Shown here: one piece after another, positions 44,452 to 53,319 of the stretch
Layout of the letters: every line of letters starts with the position of its first letter
Numbering within the stretch: the stretch's first letter is position 1
DNA from: Acinetobacter genomosp. 15BJ
GTDB taxonomy: Bacteria; Pseudomonadota; Gammaproteobacteria; Pseudomonadales; Moraxellaceae
Assembly (NCBI RefSeq): GCF_000400715.1
Contig: NZ_KE007347.1
Coordinates: 420,729-484,728, forward strand
Reading direction: 5' to 3'
DNA: 64,000 bases
Made by a program: the position numbers and the translations under genes
Notes under the pieces: generated by a model
Told to the model about the DNA's origin: nothing
Database searches by the model: none
The model's input: the letters and a program-made list of their open reading frames with translations, nothing else

Positions 44452-45987
44452 TTATTTTTCAATAATCGCCGTTACACCTTGACCACCAGCAGCACAGATC
44501 GAAACAAGAATACGACCTGAACCTTTTTCATTTAAGATTTTCGCAGCAGTCGCGATGATACGACCACCTGTTGCAGCGAATGGGTGACCCGCAGCTAAAG
44601 AAGAACCTTTGATGTTTAGCTTGCTACGATCAATTGAACCTAGAGGTGCATCTAAGCCTAAACGCTCTTTACAGAATTTCTCGTCTTCCCAAGCTTTCAA
44701 TGTAGAAAGAACTTGTGATGCAAATGCTTCGTGGATTTCATAGTAGTCGAAATCTTGAAGTTTAAGACCAGCACGCTCAAGCATACGTGGAACTGCATAA
44801 GCAGGTGCCATCAATAAGCCTTCTTTCTTGCCAACGAAATCAACAGCAGCAGTTTCAGAGAAAGTTAGGTAAGCAAGGACTTCGTGACCATTTGCTTTAG
44901 CCCATTCTTCAGAAGCTAAAAGTACACATGATGCACCATCAGTCAACGGCGTAGAGTTACCTGCAGTCATGGTTGCAGCTTCGCCTTTACCAAATGCAGG
45001 TTTTAATTTTGCTAATTTCTCAGCAGTAGAGTCAGCACGTAAGTTGTTGTCACGGCTTAAACCCAAGAATGGCGTGATTAAGTCATCGAAGAAACCTTCT
45101 TCGTATGCTTTTGCCATTTTTTGGTGAGAAGAAGCGGCAAGAATGTCTTGCTCTTCACGTGGAATACCCCACTCAAGCGCAGTGATTGCTTGATGGTCAC
45201 CCATAGATAAGCCAGTACGTGGCTCACCATTTTTAGGTGCATCCATAAGATCTTTAACATTAATTTTTGCTAAAGCTTTTAAACGGTCTTTACCAGTTTT
45301 AGCAATGTTAAGCTCTAATAATGCTTTACGTAAGCCATCACCGAAAGCGATTGGTGCATCAGAAGTGGTATCAACACCACCAGCAACACCGACTTCGATT
45401 TGACCTAATGCAATCTTGTTTGCAACGAGGAATGCTGCTTGTAAACCAGTACCACATGCTTGCTGAATGTCATAAGCAGGGGTTTCTGGTGCAAGTTGTG
45501 TATTTAAAACACACTCACGAGTCATGTTGAAATCACGGCTGTGCTTTAATACCGCACCCGCAACCACTTCACCTAGGCGTTGACCTTGTAGGTTGAAGCG
45601 CTCAACCAAACCGTTTAACGCAGCTGTAAACATGTCGATGTTAGAAGCTGTGAAATAAGCGCCGTTAGAGCGAGCGAAAGGAATACGGTTACCGCCGATA
45701 ATGGCAACACGGCGCACAGTGTTTTGGCTCATGGTTTTATCCTGTTGAACAGAAGGTTTGGTCGTTTTAGCTGTAGCTGCTTTCGTCGTTGTAGACGCAG
45801 CAGTGCTTTTTGTCGTACCCGCACTACGTGTTGTAGAGCGAGCACGCGTTGTTTTAGGTGTCGTCGTTACCGCTTTAGATGTTGTGCTTGCAGTTTTACG
45901 TGAAGTTGAAGCTGCTTTTGATGTATTTGACACAGTCTCTTGAGCGGAAGTCTCGACTGCTGGATTTTCTTGAGTTGTTTTGCTCAT
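44452..45987 (-). CDS. Acetyl-CoA C-acyltransferase (thiolase) with basic N-terminal extension
   Basis: A 511-aa thiolase. The enzyme part begins near residue 86 (MSQNTVRRVAIIGGNRIPFARSN) and has all catalytic elements: Cys178 in QQACGTG, HEAFASQ, GHPFAATGGR and CAAGGQG. It condenses acetyl-CoA or shortens 3-ketoacyl-CoA (FadI-like pattern). The first 85 residues are an unusual Thr/Ala/Ser/Lys-rich, histone-H1-like extension. The internal ATG at 45732 has AGGA 7-8 nt upstream, so a 426-aa standard-length form may also be made. It is divergent from the FabG-like and MaoC genes, suggesting one acyl-CoA pathway. Confidence 0.9.
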   Translation of the reverse strand: MSKTTQENPAVETSAQETVSNTSKAASTSRKTASTTSKAVTTTPKTTRARSTTRSAGTTKSTAASTTTKAATAKTTKPSVQQDKTMSQNTVRRVAIIGGNRIPFARSNGAYFTASNIDMFTAALNGLVERFNLQGQRLGEVVAGAVLKHSRDFNMTRECVLNTQLAPETPAYDIQQACGTGLQAAFLVANKIALGQIEVGVAGGVDTTSDAPIAFGDGLRKALLELNIAKTGKDRLKALAKINVKDLMDAPKNGEPRTGLSMGDHQAITALEWGIPREEQDILAASSHQKMAKAYEEGFFDDLITPFLGLSRDNNLRADSTAEKLAKLKPAFGKGEAATMTAGNSTPLTDGASCVLLASEEWAKANGHEVLAYLTFSETAAVDFVGKKEGLLMAPAYAVPRMLERAGLKLQDFDYYEIHEAFASQVLSTLKAWEDEKFCKERLGLDAPLGSIDRSKLNIKGSSLAAGHPFAATGGRIIATAAKILNEKGSGRILVSICAAGGQGVTAIIEK

Positions 45988-46210
45988 AAGGCTTTTCCAA
46001 GCATAATTGCGAAATTCTTGCTACAAACATACCATATTTCCAATACTGCTGTATTGACTAGAATGACGCTTGAGACCACATTCAGGTCAAGACATCTAGA
46101 CATGAACTCAAGTATGATTTGTTATGAGTCAATCAGACATTGATTTCATGCCATATCCCAACATGATTCATGTGTTTGTAACAAATTCATTTGTATGAGA
46201 GATAATAACC

Positions 46211-47602
46211 ATGACCGATCAGTACCAAGCATTTACACAATCACCTCTAGGTAAGTTTGTCGTAAAAAATCTAGGTTTACCATCGCCAGTTGCGCTAGAT
46301 CGTTTTGAAAGTGCTCAACCAGTTGTAAATGGTGCAGTATTGCTTGGCGCAGCACCATCAAGCACGGTTTCTGCTGCGATTGCTCAAGTTCTTAGCAACA
46401 TTCATGCAGATAGCTATGTGGGCAATAATGTCGAATTACAACAAACGGCTGCAAAAGTAGGTTTAAATCTTCGTCCTCTTAATGCAGATGACAAAGAATC
46501 TAAATTTAAAGCGGTTGTATTTGATGCGTCTGGCATTCAAGATTCAGAACAATTAAAAGCGTTATACGACTTCTTCAATCCAATCGCGCGTCAAATCTCA
46601 AGTTCAGGTCGTGTGATCGTGATTGGTACTACACCTGAAACTGCGAAAACAGTAAAACAAGCGATTGCACAACGTGCGCTTGAAGGTTTTATCAAGTCTG
46701 TTGGCAAAGAATTCAAAAAAGGCATTACTGCACAAGTGGTCTATGTGGACCAAGGCGCAGAAGCAAATCTTGAATCAACTTTACGTTTCTTGATTTCACC
46801 GCGTTCTGCTTATGTATCTGGTCAAGTGATCCGCGTTTCTAAAGCAGATGTGGTTGATTTGGATTGGGCGAAACCACTTGCGGGTAAAACAGCATTAGTG
46901 ACTGGTGCGAGCCGTGGTATTGGTGAAGCGATTGCGCATGTATTGGCGCGTGATGGCGCACATGTGATTTGTTTAGACGTTCCTCAGCAACAAGCTGACT
47001 TAGAGCGTGTTGCAGGTTCAATTGGTGGTTCAGTATTGGCAATTGACATCACTGCTGCGGATGCAGGTGAGAAAATCAAAACTGCTGCTGCAAAACAAGG
47101 CGGTTTAGATGTCATCGTACATAACGCTGGAATTACCCGTGACAAAACTTTGGCAAATATGAAGCCAGAGCTTTGGGATCTTGTGATCAACATTAACTTG
47201 TCTGCAATTGAGCGTGTTAACGATTACTTACTATCTCATGATGGTTTAAATGCAAATGGTCGTATTGTTTGTGTATCATCAATCAGCGGTATCGCAGGTA
47301 ACCTTGGTCAAACCAACTATGCTGTGTCAAAAGCAGGAGTGATTGGTTTGGTTAAATTTACTGCGCCGACATTAAAGAATGGCATTACCATCAATGCGGT
47401 TGCGCCAGGTTTTATCGAAACACAAATGACTGCTGCGATTCCGTTCGCAATTCGTGAAGCAGGTCGTCGTATGAACTCGATGAACCAAGGTGGTTTACCT
47501 GTAGATGTGGCTGAAGCAATTGCTTGGTATGCATCAACAGGTTCAACAGGCGTGACAGGTAACGTTGTTCGTGTCTGCGGTCAAAGCTTGTTAGGTGCGT
47601 AA
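46211..47602 (+). CDS. High-molecular-weight 3-oxoacyl reductase (FabG4-like)
   Basis: A 463-aa short-chain dehydrogenase with two Rossmann domains. The first (about residues 35-210) is degenerate. The second (about 222-463) is complete: TGASRGIG (231-238), NAG, catalytic Ser in VSSISG and YAVSK. This matches the HMwFabG group, which reduces 3-oxoacyl-CoA or -ACP. It is next to the MaoC-type hydratase and divergent from the thiolase, which together could perform successive chain-modification steps. Confidence 0.9.
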   Translation: MTDQYQAFTQSPLGKFVVKNLGLPSPVALDRFESAQPVVNGAVLLGAAPSSTVSAAIAQVLSNIHADSYVGNNVELQQTAAKVGLNLRPLNADDKESKFKAVVFDASGIQDSEQLKALYDFFNPIARQISSSGRVIVIGTTPETAKTVKQAIAQRALEGFIKSVGKEFKKGITAQVVYVDQGAEANLESTLRFLISPRSAYVSGQVIRVSKADVVDLDWAKPLAGKTALVTGASRGIGEAIAHVLARDGAHVICLDVPQQQADLERVAGSIGGSVLAIDITAADAGEKIKTAAAKQGGLDVIVHNAGITRDKTLANMKPELWDLVININLSAIERVNDYLLSHDGLNANGRIVCVSSISGIAGNLGQTNYAVSKAGVIGLVKFTAPTLKNGITINAVAPGFIETQMTAAIPFAIREAGRRMNSMNQGGLPVDVAEAIAWYASTGSTGVTGNVVRVCGQSLLGA

Positions 47603-47647
47603 GAACTTCAAGCCATAAAATCTCCCTTGCGGAGCGAATACTCCTCA

Positions 47648-47726
47648 CCCTCTTTAAAAAGAGGGGAATTCCTAAAAATTAAAACCTGTATAATTTGTGG
47701 AAGCTCCCTCCTTTATGAAAGGAGGG
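47648..47726. repeat. Pair of REP-like hairpins
   Basis: CCCTCTTT-AA-AAAGAGGG (47648-47665) and CCCTCCTTT-ATG-AAAGGAGGG (47706-47726), both in similar surroundings (CTC-CC stem, then GGAATTCC or GGATTCC and TAAAA). The similarity suggests two copies of one intergenic repeat family in the fabG-maoC gap. Confidence 0.65.
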
Positions 47727-47760
47727 TTGGGGAGGATTCCTAAAATATAAAAGGTTTATT

Positions 47761-48615
47761 ATGAATACACGTCATTTTAGTCAGTTGCCAAAACCTTATT
47801 TAGCTTATCCAAAAGTCATTCAAGGTCTGATTTTTAAAAAGCCAAAGGGCGAAAAGGTATTGCCACAAGTTGAATATGTGGTAGATACACTCAAAATCGA
47901 TGCCAAACATTTAGAAAGCTATAACGAGATTTGTGGTTTTAAAAATGATAGTTTCGTGCCAGCAATCTATTTGGCGGTTTTATCGCAAAGTTTGCAAATG
48001 CACATGATGACCAGTGAAGCATTTCCATTCCCGATCTTGGGTTTGGTGCATATTCGTAACCAAATCAAACAAACTCGCAAAATTGCTGTGAATGAGCAAA
48101 TCACTTTGTCGTGCAAGTTTGGTGAGCTAAAACCGCATGATAAAGGTTTGCAGTTTGATTTCATCACCACTGCGAAAGTAGGTGGTGAAGTGGTGATGGA
48201 AAGTTTAACGACTTATTTATCCCGCCAAAAAACTGAGAAAAAAGCCACCGAAAAAGCCAAAGAAGCGAAAGAACCTGCTTATCAACCTCAAGCAGAATGG
48301 AATATTTCTGAAAATACCGGTCGCCGTTATGCCGTGATTTCGGGTGACTTTAACTTGATTCATATCCATGCTGTGACTGCAAAAGCGTTTGGCTTTAAAC
48401 AGGCGATTGCACATGGGATGTGGAGCAAGGCAAAAGCCTTAGCTAGCATAGAATTGCCTGCGGCTTATGAAGCAGATGTATGGTTTAAACTGCCGATGTT
48501 CTTACCATCTACGGTCGAGTTTTTAACTGCAGCTGAGCCAAAACAAACAGATTTCTTAATTCGTAATGTGAAATCTAAAAAGCCGCATGTTGCGGGTACC
48601 GTGAAAGCACTTTAA
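47761..48615 (+). CDS. MaoC-like hotdog dehydratase
   Basis: A 284-aa double-hotdog protein. The C-terminal MaoC domain (about residues 180-284) carries the hydratase motif: NTGRRYAVISGDFNLIH, with Asp and His of the catalytic pair, then AFGFKQAIAHGMWS. The N-terminal half is a degenerate hotdog. It probably hydrates trans-2-enoyl-CoA/ACP to 3-hydroxyacyl or the reverse. It is downstream of the FabG-like gene on the same strand. Confidence 0.88.
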   Translation: MNTRHFSQLPKPYLAYPKVIQGLIFKKPKGEKVLPQVEYVVDTLKIDAKHLESYNEICGFKNDSFVPAIYLAVLSQSLQMHMMTSEAFPFPILGLVHIRNQIKQTRKIAVNEQITLSCKFGELKPHDKGLQFDFITTAKVGGEVVMESLTTYLSRQKTEKKATEKAKEAKEPAYQPQAEWNISENTGRRYAVISGDFNLIHIHAVTAKAFGFKQAIAHGMWSKAKALASIELPAAYEADVWFKLPMFLPSTVEFLTAAEPKQTDFLIRNVKSKKPHVAGTVKAL

Positions 48616-48637
48616 TCACGATCATGTCGTGTAAATC

Positions 48638-48661
48638 ATCCCTGTTGTTCGCAACAGGGAT
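48638..48661. other. Strong intergenic hairpin
   Basis: Perfect 10-bp stem ATCCCTGTTG/CAACAGGGAT with TTCG loop, 22 nt after the MaoC stop. There is no T run, so it may be a weak terminator or an RNA stabiliser. Confidence 0.6.
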
Positions 48662-48697
48662 ACTATAAAAAACATAAATATCATAAGGAATTGAGCT

Positions 48698-49951
48698 TTG
48701 ATTAAAGAAATTCTATTTGCTGATACGCATAATTATCATGGCAGTGTTGATGAGCGATTTATTGACTTGGCGAGCCAATTTAGCCGTCTACAAGATGCAC
48801 GAACCCAGCAAGGCGGTGCTGCATTGGTGGTTTATTTCCAAGGTCAAAAAGTTGTTGATATTTATACGGGTAAGAAATCTCAAGAAGAAGATTGGCAATC
48901 CAATACTTTAGCCATGTGCTATTCAACAGGGAAAGGCATTTTAGCGACACTTGCACATATTTTGGTCAGTGAAGGTATGCTGGATTATGAGCAGCCGATT
49001 GCACATTATTGGCCTGAGTTCACTCAGAATGGCAAAGCCAATATTACTTTACGTCATGTTTTGTCACATCAAAGTGGCTTATTCGATATTCGAAATACCA
49101 TTGAAACAGCAACAGAAATGCTGGATTGGTCGCATATGTTGGAGGTGATTGCCGCAGCGACACCACGTTTTGCTGCTGGACAAAGTTTTGCTTATCAGCC
49201 TTTGACCTATGGGTGGATTTTGGGCGGTGTGCTTGAGAAAGCGGCCAAACAACCTTTAAGTTGGCTGATGCAACGTTATCTGGTACAACCGCTTGAATTG
49301 GATGGCGCGTATTTTGGGACACCAACATTAGAATTAAATCGTGTTGCACGTTTATTGGAAAAACCGAAAACGGCATCTCAAGCTAAACCGCAACAAAAGA
49401 AAAATAGTCAACCACGTAAAGCATCCTTATCAGAACGCTTATTGGAGCTCTCTGGGCAAAATCCACAAGACTTTCAAGATGCCATGATTCCAAAAGGCAT
49501 GCGTCATTTTAGCTTCTACAGTGATGAAGGATTACAGGCGGTAATTCCAGCAGCCAATGGGGTATTTACTGCCGATAGTTTGGCAAAAGTCTATGCAATG
49601 CTAGCCAATCAAGGGCAATGGCAAGGTCAGCAGCTGATTCGCCCAGAAGTATTTAAGCAACTCAGTACAGTACAAAGCAAAGCACGTGATCGCGTGATGC
49701 CGATTCCAATGCATTGGCGTTTGGGTTATCACCGTATTTTAACGATGGGCAAACGTGCGCCACATGGGTTTGGACATGTGGGCTTTAATGGTTCAGGTGC
49801 TTGGTGTGATTTTGATCGTGAACTCAGTTTTGCTTATACCCATAATTTTAATATTACCTCGGCAACAGGAGATTATCGTCTTTGGGGCCTGAGCCAAGAG
49901 ACGCTCCGCTGTGCAGATGAAATACTGACAGGTCGAAAAGGCTGGTTTTAA
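48698..49951 (+). CDS. Serine hydrolase, beta-lactamase/EstB family
   Basis: A 417-aa class C beta-lactamase-like esterase. The nucleophile motif STGK (in MCYSTGKGILA, about residues 74-77) is an SxxK motif. The YQPLTYGW region gives the tyrosine motif, and HGFGHVGFNGSGAW corresponds to the third motif. No export signal is visible, so it is likely a cytosolic esterase rather than an antibiotic-degrading enzyme. The start is TTG 48698 with AAGGAA 7 nt upstream; no ATG exists before the active site. It is convergent with the GNAT gene, and the stop codons overlap. Confidence 0.85.
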   Translation: MIKEILFADTHNYHGSVDERFIDLASQFSRLQDARTQQGGAALVVYFQGQKVVDIYTGKKSQEEDWQSNTLAMCYSTGKGILATLAHILVSEGMLDYEQPIAHYWPEFTQNGKANITLRHVLSHQSGLFDIRNTIETATEMLDWSHMLEVIAAATPRFAAGQSFAYQPLTYGWILGGVLEKAAKQPLSWLMQRYLVQPLELDGAYFGTPTLELNRVARLLEKPKTASQAKPQQKKNSQPRKASLSERLLELSGQNPQDFQDAMIPKGMRHFSFYSDEGLQAVIPAANGVFTADSLAKVYAMLANQGQWQGQQLIRPEVFKQLSTVQSKARDRVMPIPMHWRLGYHRILTMGKRAPHGFGHVGFNGSGAWCDFDRELSFAYTHNFNITSATGDYRLWGLSQETLRCADEILTGRKGWF

Positions 49952-50466
49952 TTCGCCTTATTTTGATAGGGCGGAATGTGGTAAATCACCGCTTCATATT
50001 TTCTTTCAGTCTTGTATTCAACAACATTTCCACCTAAAAATTCAGCCAGTTTACGACTTGGCTGATTATCCACTGCAACAGGGTATAAGAAATATTGGGC
50101 GGATAGGTGAGTAGAGGCCCAACGGAATACTTCTAAAATCGCTTCTTTGGCAAAACCTTGATTATGGCAATCTTCCCGAATCCATAGTCCCAGTTCGGGT
50201 GTTGCGGTCTGCATTCGATGCACACCGATGAGACCAATGAACGCCTGATCTTGTTGACGACGTAACACAAAATGGCGATCAGTGTGGTCTGTTTCGGCGA
50301 TCAGCCATTGTTGCCCAATTTTTTCTTGGGCTGCGAAGTTTTGAGCAGGTTCCCAAGCCATATAACGGGTTAATGTTGTTGTTACACAAGGATAGATATC
50401 AGCAAGATCATCCATTTGAAATACAAATAAATCGAGTCTTGCTGTCTGTAATAATGCTCGTTTCAT
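49948..50466 (-). CDS. GNAT family N-acetyltransferase
   Basis: A 172-aa acetyltransferase of the RimJ/RimL-like GNAT group. It begins with ALLQTARLDLFVFQMDD. The acetyl-CoA binding region is around ELGLWIREDCHNQGFAKEAILEVFRWA (about 92-118), although the R/Q-x-x-G-x-G/A loop is reduced to HNQGFA. It starts 7 bp after smvR and so probably shares its transcript. Substrate unknown. Confidence 0.82.
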   Translation of the reverse strand: MKRALLQTARLDLFVFQMDDLADIYPCVTTTLTRYMAWEPAQNFAAQEKIGQQWLIAETDHTDRHFVLRRQQDQAFIGLIGVHRMQTATPELGLWIREDCHNQGFAKEAILEVFRWASTHLSAQYFLYPVAVDNQPSRKLAEFLGGNVVEYKTERKYEAVIYHIPPYQNKAN

Positions 50467-50473
50467 TGTTTAC

Positions 50474-51064
50474 TCATTTTGATTTTTGAAATAGTTCTGC
50501 TTGAATAATCGCTTCAGTATGGCGTTTAAAATCGATTTCATTTAAGCCAATCAACCCTAGTTTGTAAATCCCTTCCAAGCCACAGACGAAAGCAATCAAG
50601 CGCCATGCAATATCTTGACTATCGGTGTCGAAATGAAATTCACCTTGGGTTTGACCTTCATCAATCATCCGTACAATTGAACGATGCCAGTCCTGCATGG
50701 CAATGTTATAAGCCTGTTTGATTTCCTGATCTTGGTCAATTAAAACTTCAGCCTCATTCCATAAGCGTAAATAGGGTTGAATTTGTTCAATATTTTCACA
50801 GCCGAGCAATAGAGAAAGACGTTGTAGATAATTGACAGTCGTCACCTGATTTTCAATTTCGTCCAATTGCTGCATCAATTTAATAAAAGCTTCAGCTTTG
50901 AGATGTGAGCTAGAGGCAAAGTGATGATGTACTTGTCCTGTTGAGGTTTGCGCTTCAGTGGCGATACGGCGAACCGTCATCGCGGAAAAACCTTCGTTTA
51001 AGGCAACCTGCATGGCGGCTTGCAAAATCATTTCACGACGTTGTTCACGGTTTAAATAAGCCAT
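50474..51064 (-). CDS. smvR: TetR-family repressor SmvR
   Basis: A 196-aa TetR regulator; start ATG 51064 (MAYLNREQRREMILQAAM). A longer reading frame upstream would run through the promoter region and is rejected. The HTH is at about residues 10-57 (VALNEGFSAMTVRRIATEAQTSTGQVHHHF), followed by a helical ligand domain. It is divergent from smvA, the arrangement known in Klebsiella and relatives, where SmvR represses smvA. Two matched operator-like palindromes lie in the gap. Confidence 0.85.
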   Translation of the reverse strand: MAYLNREQRREMILQAAMQVALNEGFSAMTVRRIATEAQTSTGQVHHHFASSSHLKAEAFIKLMQQLDEIENQVTTVNYLQRLSLLLGCENIEQIQPYLRLWNEAEVLIDQDQEIKQAYNIAMQDWHRSIVRMIDEGQTQGEFHFDTDSQDIAWRLIAFVCGLEGIYKLGLIGLNEIDFKRHTEAIIQAELFQKSK

Positions 51065-51125
51065 TCTTTCTCTAGCACCTATGATACATATACAAATCAA
51101 AAACAAACTCACTTGAATCCAAAAG

Positions 51126-51141
51126 TTGGACAAGTGTTCAA
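51126..51141. promoter_or_regulatory. SmvR operator 1 over smvA -35
   Basis: TTGGACAAGTGTTCAA, an imperfect palindrome (12/16). Its first six bases form the -35 of the smvA promoter: TTGGAC, 17-bp spacer, TATAAT at 51149-51154. A repressor here would block polymerase. Confidence 0.7.
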
Positions 51142-51163
51142 TTTTGGTTATAATAGCGCCAAT

Positions 51164-51179
51164 TTGAACAGTTGTCCAA
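51164..51179. promoter_or_regulatory. SmvR operator 2 over smvR -35
   Basis: TTGAACAGTTGTCCAA. Its reverse complement matches operator 1 at 15 of 16 positions. On the minus strand it provides TTGGAC, then TATTAT 18 bp on, so the smvR promoter mirrors that of smvA. The operator centres are 38 bp apart. Confidence 0.7.
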
Positions 51180-51192
51180 TTTAGAGGCATTT

Positions 51193-52683
51193 ATGTCACG
51201 CAAGTGGTTAATTCTTGCAATTGTTGTATTGATCTATATTCCTGTCGCGATTGATGCAACCATTTTACATGTGGCGACACCCACTTTGAGCGAGTCGCTT
51301 TCTTCCTCAGCCAACGAGCTGTTATGGATCATTGATATTTATTCATTGGTCATGGCCGGGCTGATTTTACCGATGGGCGCCTTAGGTGATCGTATTGGTT
51401 ATAAACGCCTGATGATCATAGGTGCGGTCTTATTTGGTCTTGCCTCATTGGCAGCCGCATTTTCACCAACTGCATTGGTATTGATTGCTTCACGTGCTTT
51501 ATTGGCTGTGGGCGGGGCAATGATTCTACCTGCAACCTTGTCAGCAGTGCGTAATACTTTTCTTGATGAAAAACAGCGTAACTTCGCTTTAGGGATCTGG
51601 GCGACAGTCGGCGGTGGTGGCGCAGCTTTTGGCCCATTACTTGGTGGTTTTTTGCTTGAGCATTTCCATTGGGGAGCAGTGTTCCTCATCAATGTGCCAA
51701 TTATGATTGCCGTGGTGGTATTGGCCGCATTCCTGATCCCGAAGCAAACAGGCCAGCCAAAGCAAAATCTGAATTTGTTACAAGCCTTGGTCTTGGTGGT
51801 TGCCATACTGAGTATGATTTACGCCGTAAAATCAGTGATGCATGGCTTTACCGTGTGGTCGATTTTAATTTTTGCTGTCGGTCTCAGTTTGTTGGTTGGC
51901 TTTATTCGTCAGCAGTTGACTTCAAAATCACCAATGATTGATATCCAATTGTTTAAACATCCTGTGATTGCAACAGGTGTCGTCATGGCGATTGTCTCGA
52001 TGATGGCCTTGGTCGGATTCGAACTGTTAGTTTCGCAAGAGCTGCAATTTGTGTATCAGCTTTCACCATTGGCTGCAGGGGCATTTATTCTACCGTTTAT
52101 GATTGCGATTAGTTTAGGTGGTCCAATTGCCAGTATGTTGGTAAACCGTTTTGGTCTACGTTCTGTCGCATCGCTTGGTATGCTGATGAGTGCAATTAGT
52201 CTGTGGGGCTTGGCCAATACTAACTTGATGCAAGCACAAATCCACGCATGGGCATGGATGGTGTTATTAGGCTTGAGCGTGGAAATTGCCTTGTTGTCTT
52301 CTACCTCAGCAATTATGTCCTCTGTTCCACCGAGTAAGGCCACTGCCGCAGGTGCCATTGAAGGGATGGCATACGAGTTAGGTGCAGGTTTGGGCATCGC
52401 ATTTTTCGGTCTGATGTTGTCATGGTTCTATGCCAACTCGATTGTGATTCCAAGCGATGTACCGAATAACATGCTGCAGCAGGCGAGTAGTTCAATCGGA
52501 GAAGCGATTCAAGCGGCGAAACAATTACAGCCAACGATTGCTGAACATTTGATTCAAGCTGCAAAACAGGCCTTTAGTCAATCGCATCGTTCCGTCCTGA
52601 ACGTGGCTGCACTGCTGTTCTTGATTCTGTCGATTTTTATTTGGTTTGCATTGCCAAAAAGAGTCATTGTAGTCGAAGAGTAA
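51193..52683 (+). CDS. smvA: MFS biocide efflux pump SmvA
   Basis: A 496-aa, 14-helix DHA2-type major facilitator. Start ATG 51193 (MSRKWLILAIV) with AGAGG upstream; a longer frame from 51172 is not supported. The N-terminal YIPVAIDATILHVATPTLSES, NELLWIIDIYSLVMAG, GDRIGYKRL and GIWATVGGGGAAFGPLLGG all match SmvA of enterobacteria, which exports quaternary ammonium compounds, chlorhexidine and dyes. Regulation is probably by the divergent TetR protein. Confidence 0.92.
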   Translation: MSRKWLILAIVVLIYIPVAIDATILHVATPTLSESLSSSANELLWIIDIYSLVMAGLILPMGALGDRIGYKRLMIIGAVLFGLASLAAAFSPTALVLIASRALLAVGGAMILPATLSAVRNTFLDEKQRNFALGIWATVGGGGAAFGPLLGGFLLEHFHWGAVFLINVPIMIAVVVLAAFLIPKQTGQPKQNLNLLQALVLVVAILSMIYAVKSVMHGFTVWSILIFAVGLSLLVGFIRQQLTSKSPMIDIQLFKHPVIATGVVMAIVSMMALVGFELLVSQELQFVYQLSPLAAGAFILPFMIAISLGGPIASMLVNRFGLRSVASLGMLMSAISLWGLANTNLMQAQIHAWAWMVLLGLSVEIALLSSTSAIMSSVPPSKATAAGAIEGMAYELGAGLGIAFFGLMLSWFYANSIVIPSDVPNNMLQQASSSIGEAIQAAKQLQPTIAEHLIQAAKQAFSQSHRSVLNVAALLFLILSIFIWFALPKRVIVVEE

Positions 52684-52689
52684 TCACTG

Positions 52690-52727
52690 ACCCTGATCTA
52701 AACTGAGTTTAGGTCAGGGTGTTTTTT
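52690..52727 (+). terminator. smvA terminator
   Basis: 14-bp stem with one mismatch (ACCCTGATCTAAAC/GTTTAGGTCAGGGT), TGA loop, then T6. Confidence 0.93.
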
Positions 52728-53319
52728 AAGGTGCACCTATTCCAAACTGACGTAAGATCTTACACAATTGAATCATTGGTAAACCCATCAAGGTGGTTTG
52801 ATCATCACCAATCATTTTTTCAAATAAGCTAATCCCCAAGCTTTCACATTTAAAACTACCCGCACAATGCAAGGGTTGGTCAATTTCAATATAACGCTCA
52901 ATTTCTGGCAATGTCAGCTGGCGAAATTTGACTTGGTAATGTTCGACCAATGTGTGTTCAAAACCTGATTGCAGATGTTGAACACTAAGTGCGGTACTAA
53001 AAAATACAGTTCGACCTGAATTGGCTTGTAATTGTTGAATGGCATTTTCAACACTCAGCGGTTTGCCAATAAAATCATAAGGTGCATGTTCGCGCCAAGC
53101 CACTTGATCTGAACCAATTACAAGCGTATCAGGGTGTTGTTCTGCAATGACACGGGCTTTTTCATAGGCCAGTCGCTTGGCTAAATCATCGGCATGTAAT
53201 TCCCCGTCGGCTGACTCATCAATATCAGGGGAAATACAGCGATAATCCAACCTTAAACGATCCATCAGATCTTTACGGGTTTGACTGCTGGATGCCAAAA
53301 TCAGTTCATGGTGATGCAT
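52726..53319 (-). CDS. Maf-like nucleotide pyrophosphatase, YceF type
   Basis: A 197-aa house-cleaning pyrophosphatase. ASSSQTRKDLMDRL and SPDIDE form the N-terminal site. IGSDQVAW, GKPL, LHCAGSFKCESLGISLFE and LMGLPMIQLC closely follow E. coli YceF, which hydrolyses 7-methyl-GTP. Its ATG overlaps the stop of the upstream DUF2237 gene by one base (TAATG), so the two are translationally coupled. Confidence 0.9.
   Translation of the reverse strand: MHHHELILASSSQTRKDLMDRLRLDYRCISPDIDESADGELHADDLAKRLAYEKARVIAEQHPDTLVIGSDQVAWREHAPYDFIGKPLSVENAIQQLQANSGRTVFFSTALSVQHLQSGFEHTLVEHYQVKFRQLTLPEIERYIEIDQPLHCAGSFKCESLGISLFEKMIGDDQTTLMGLPMIQLCKILRQFGIGAP

Noticed and set aside
45758..45943. Plus-strand hydrophobic-looking Val/Ala frame opposite the thiolase extension.
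   Set aside because: It is the complement of the Thr/Ala/Lys-rich low-complexity codons and has no ribosome site.
51065..51190. Longer N-terminus for SmvR (42 extra residues).
   Set aside because: The extension would be encoded by the divergent promoter and operators; the family start MAYLNREQRRE lies at 51064.
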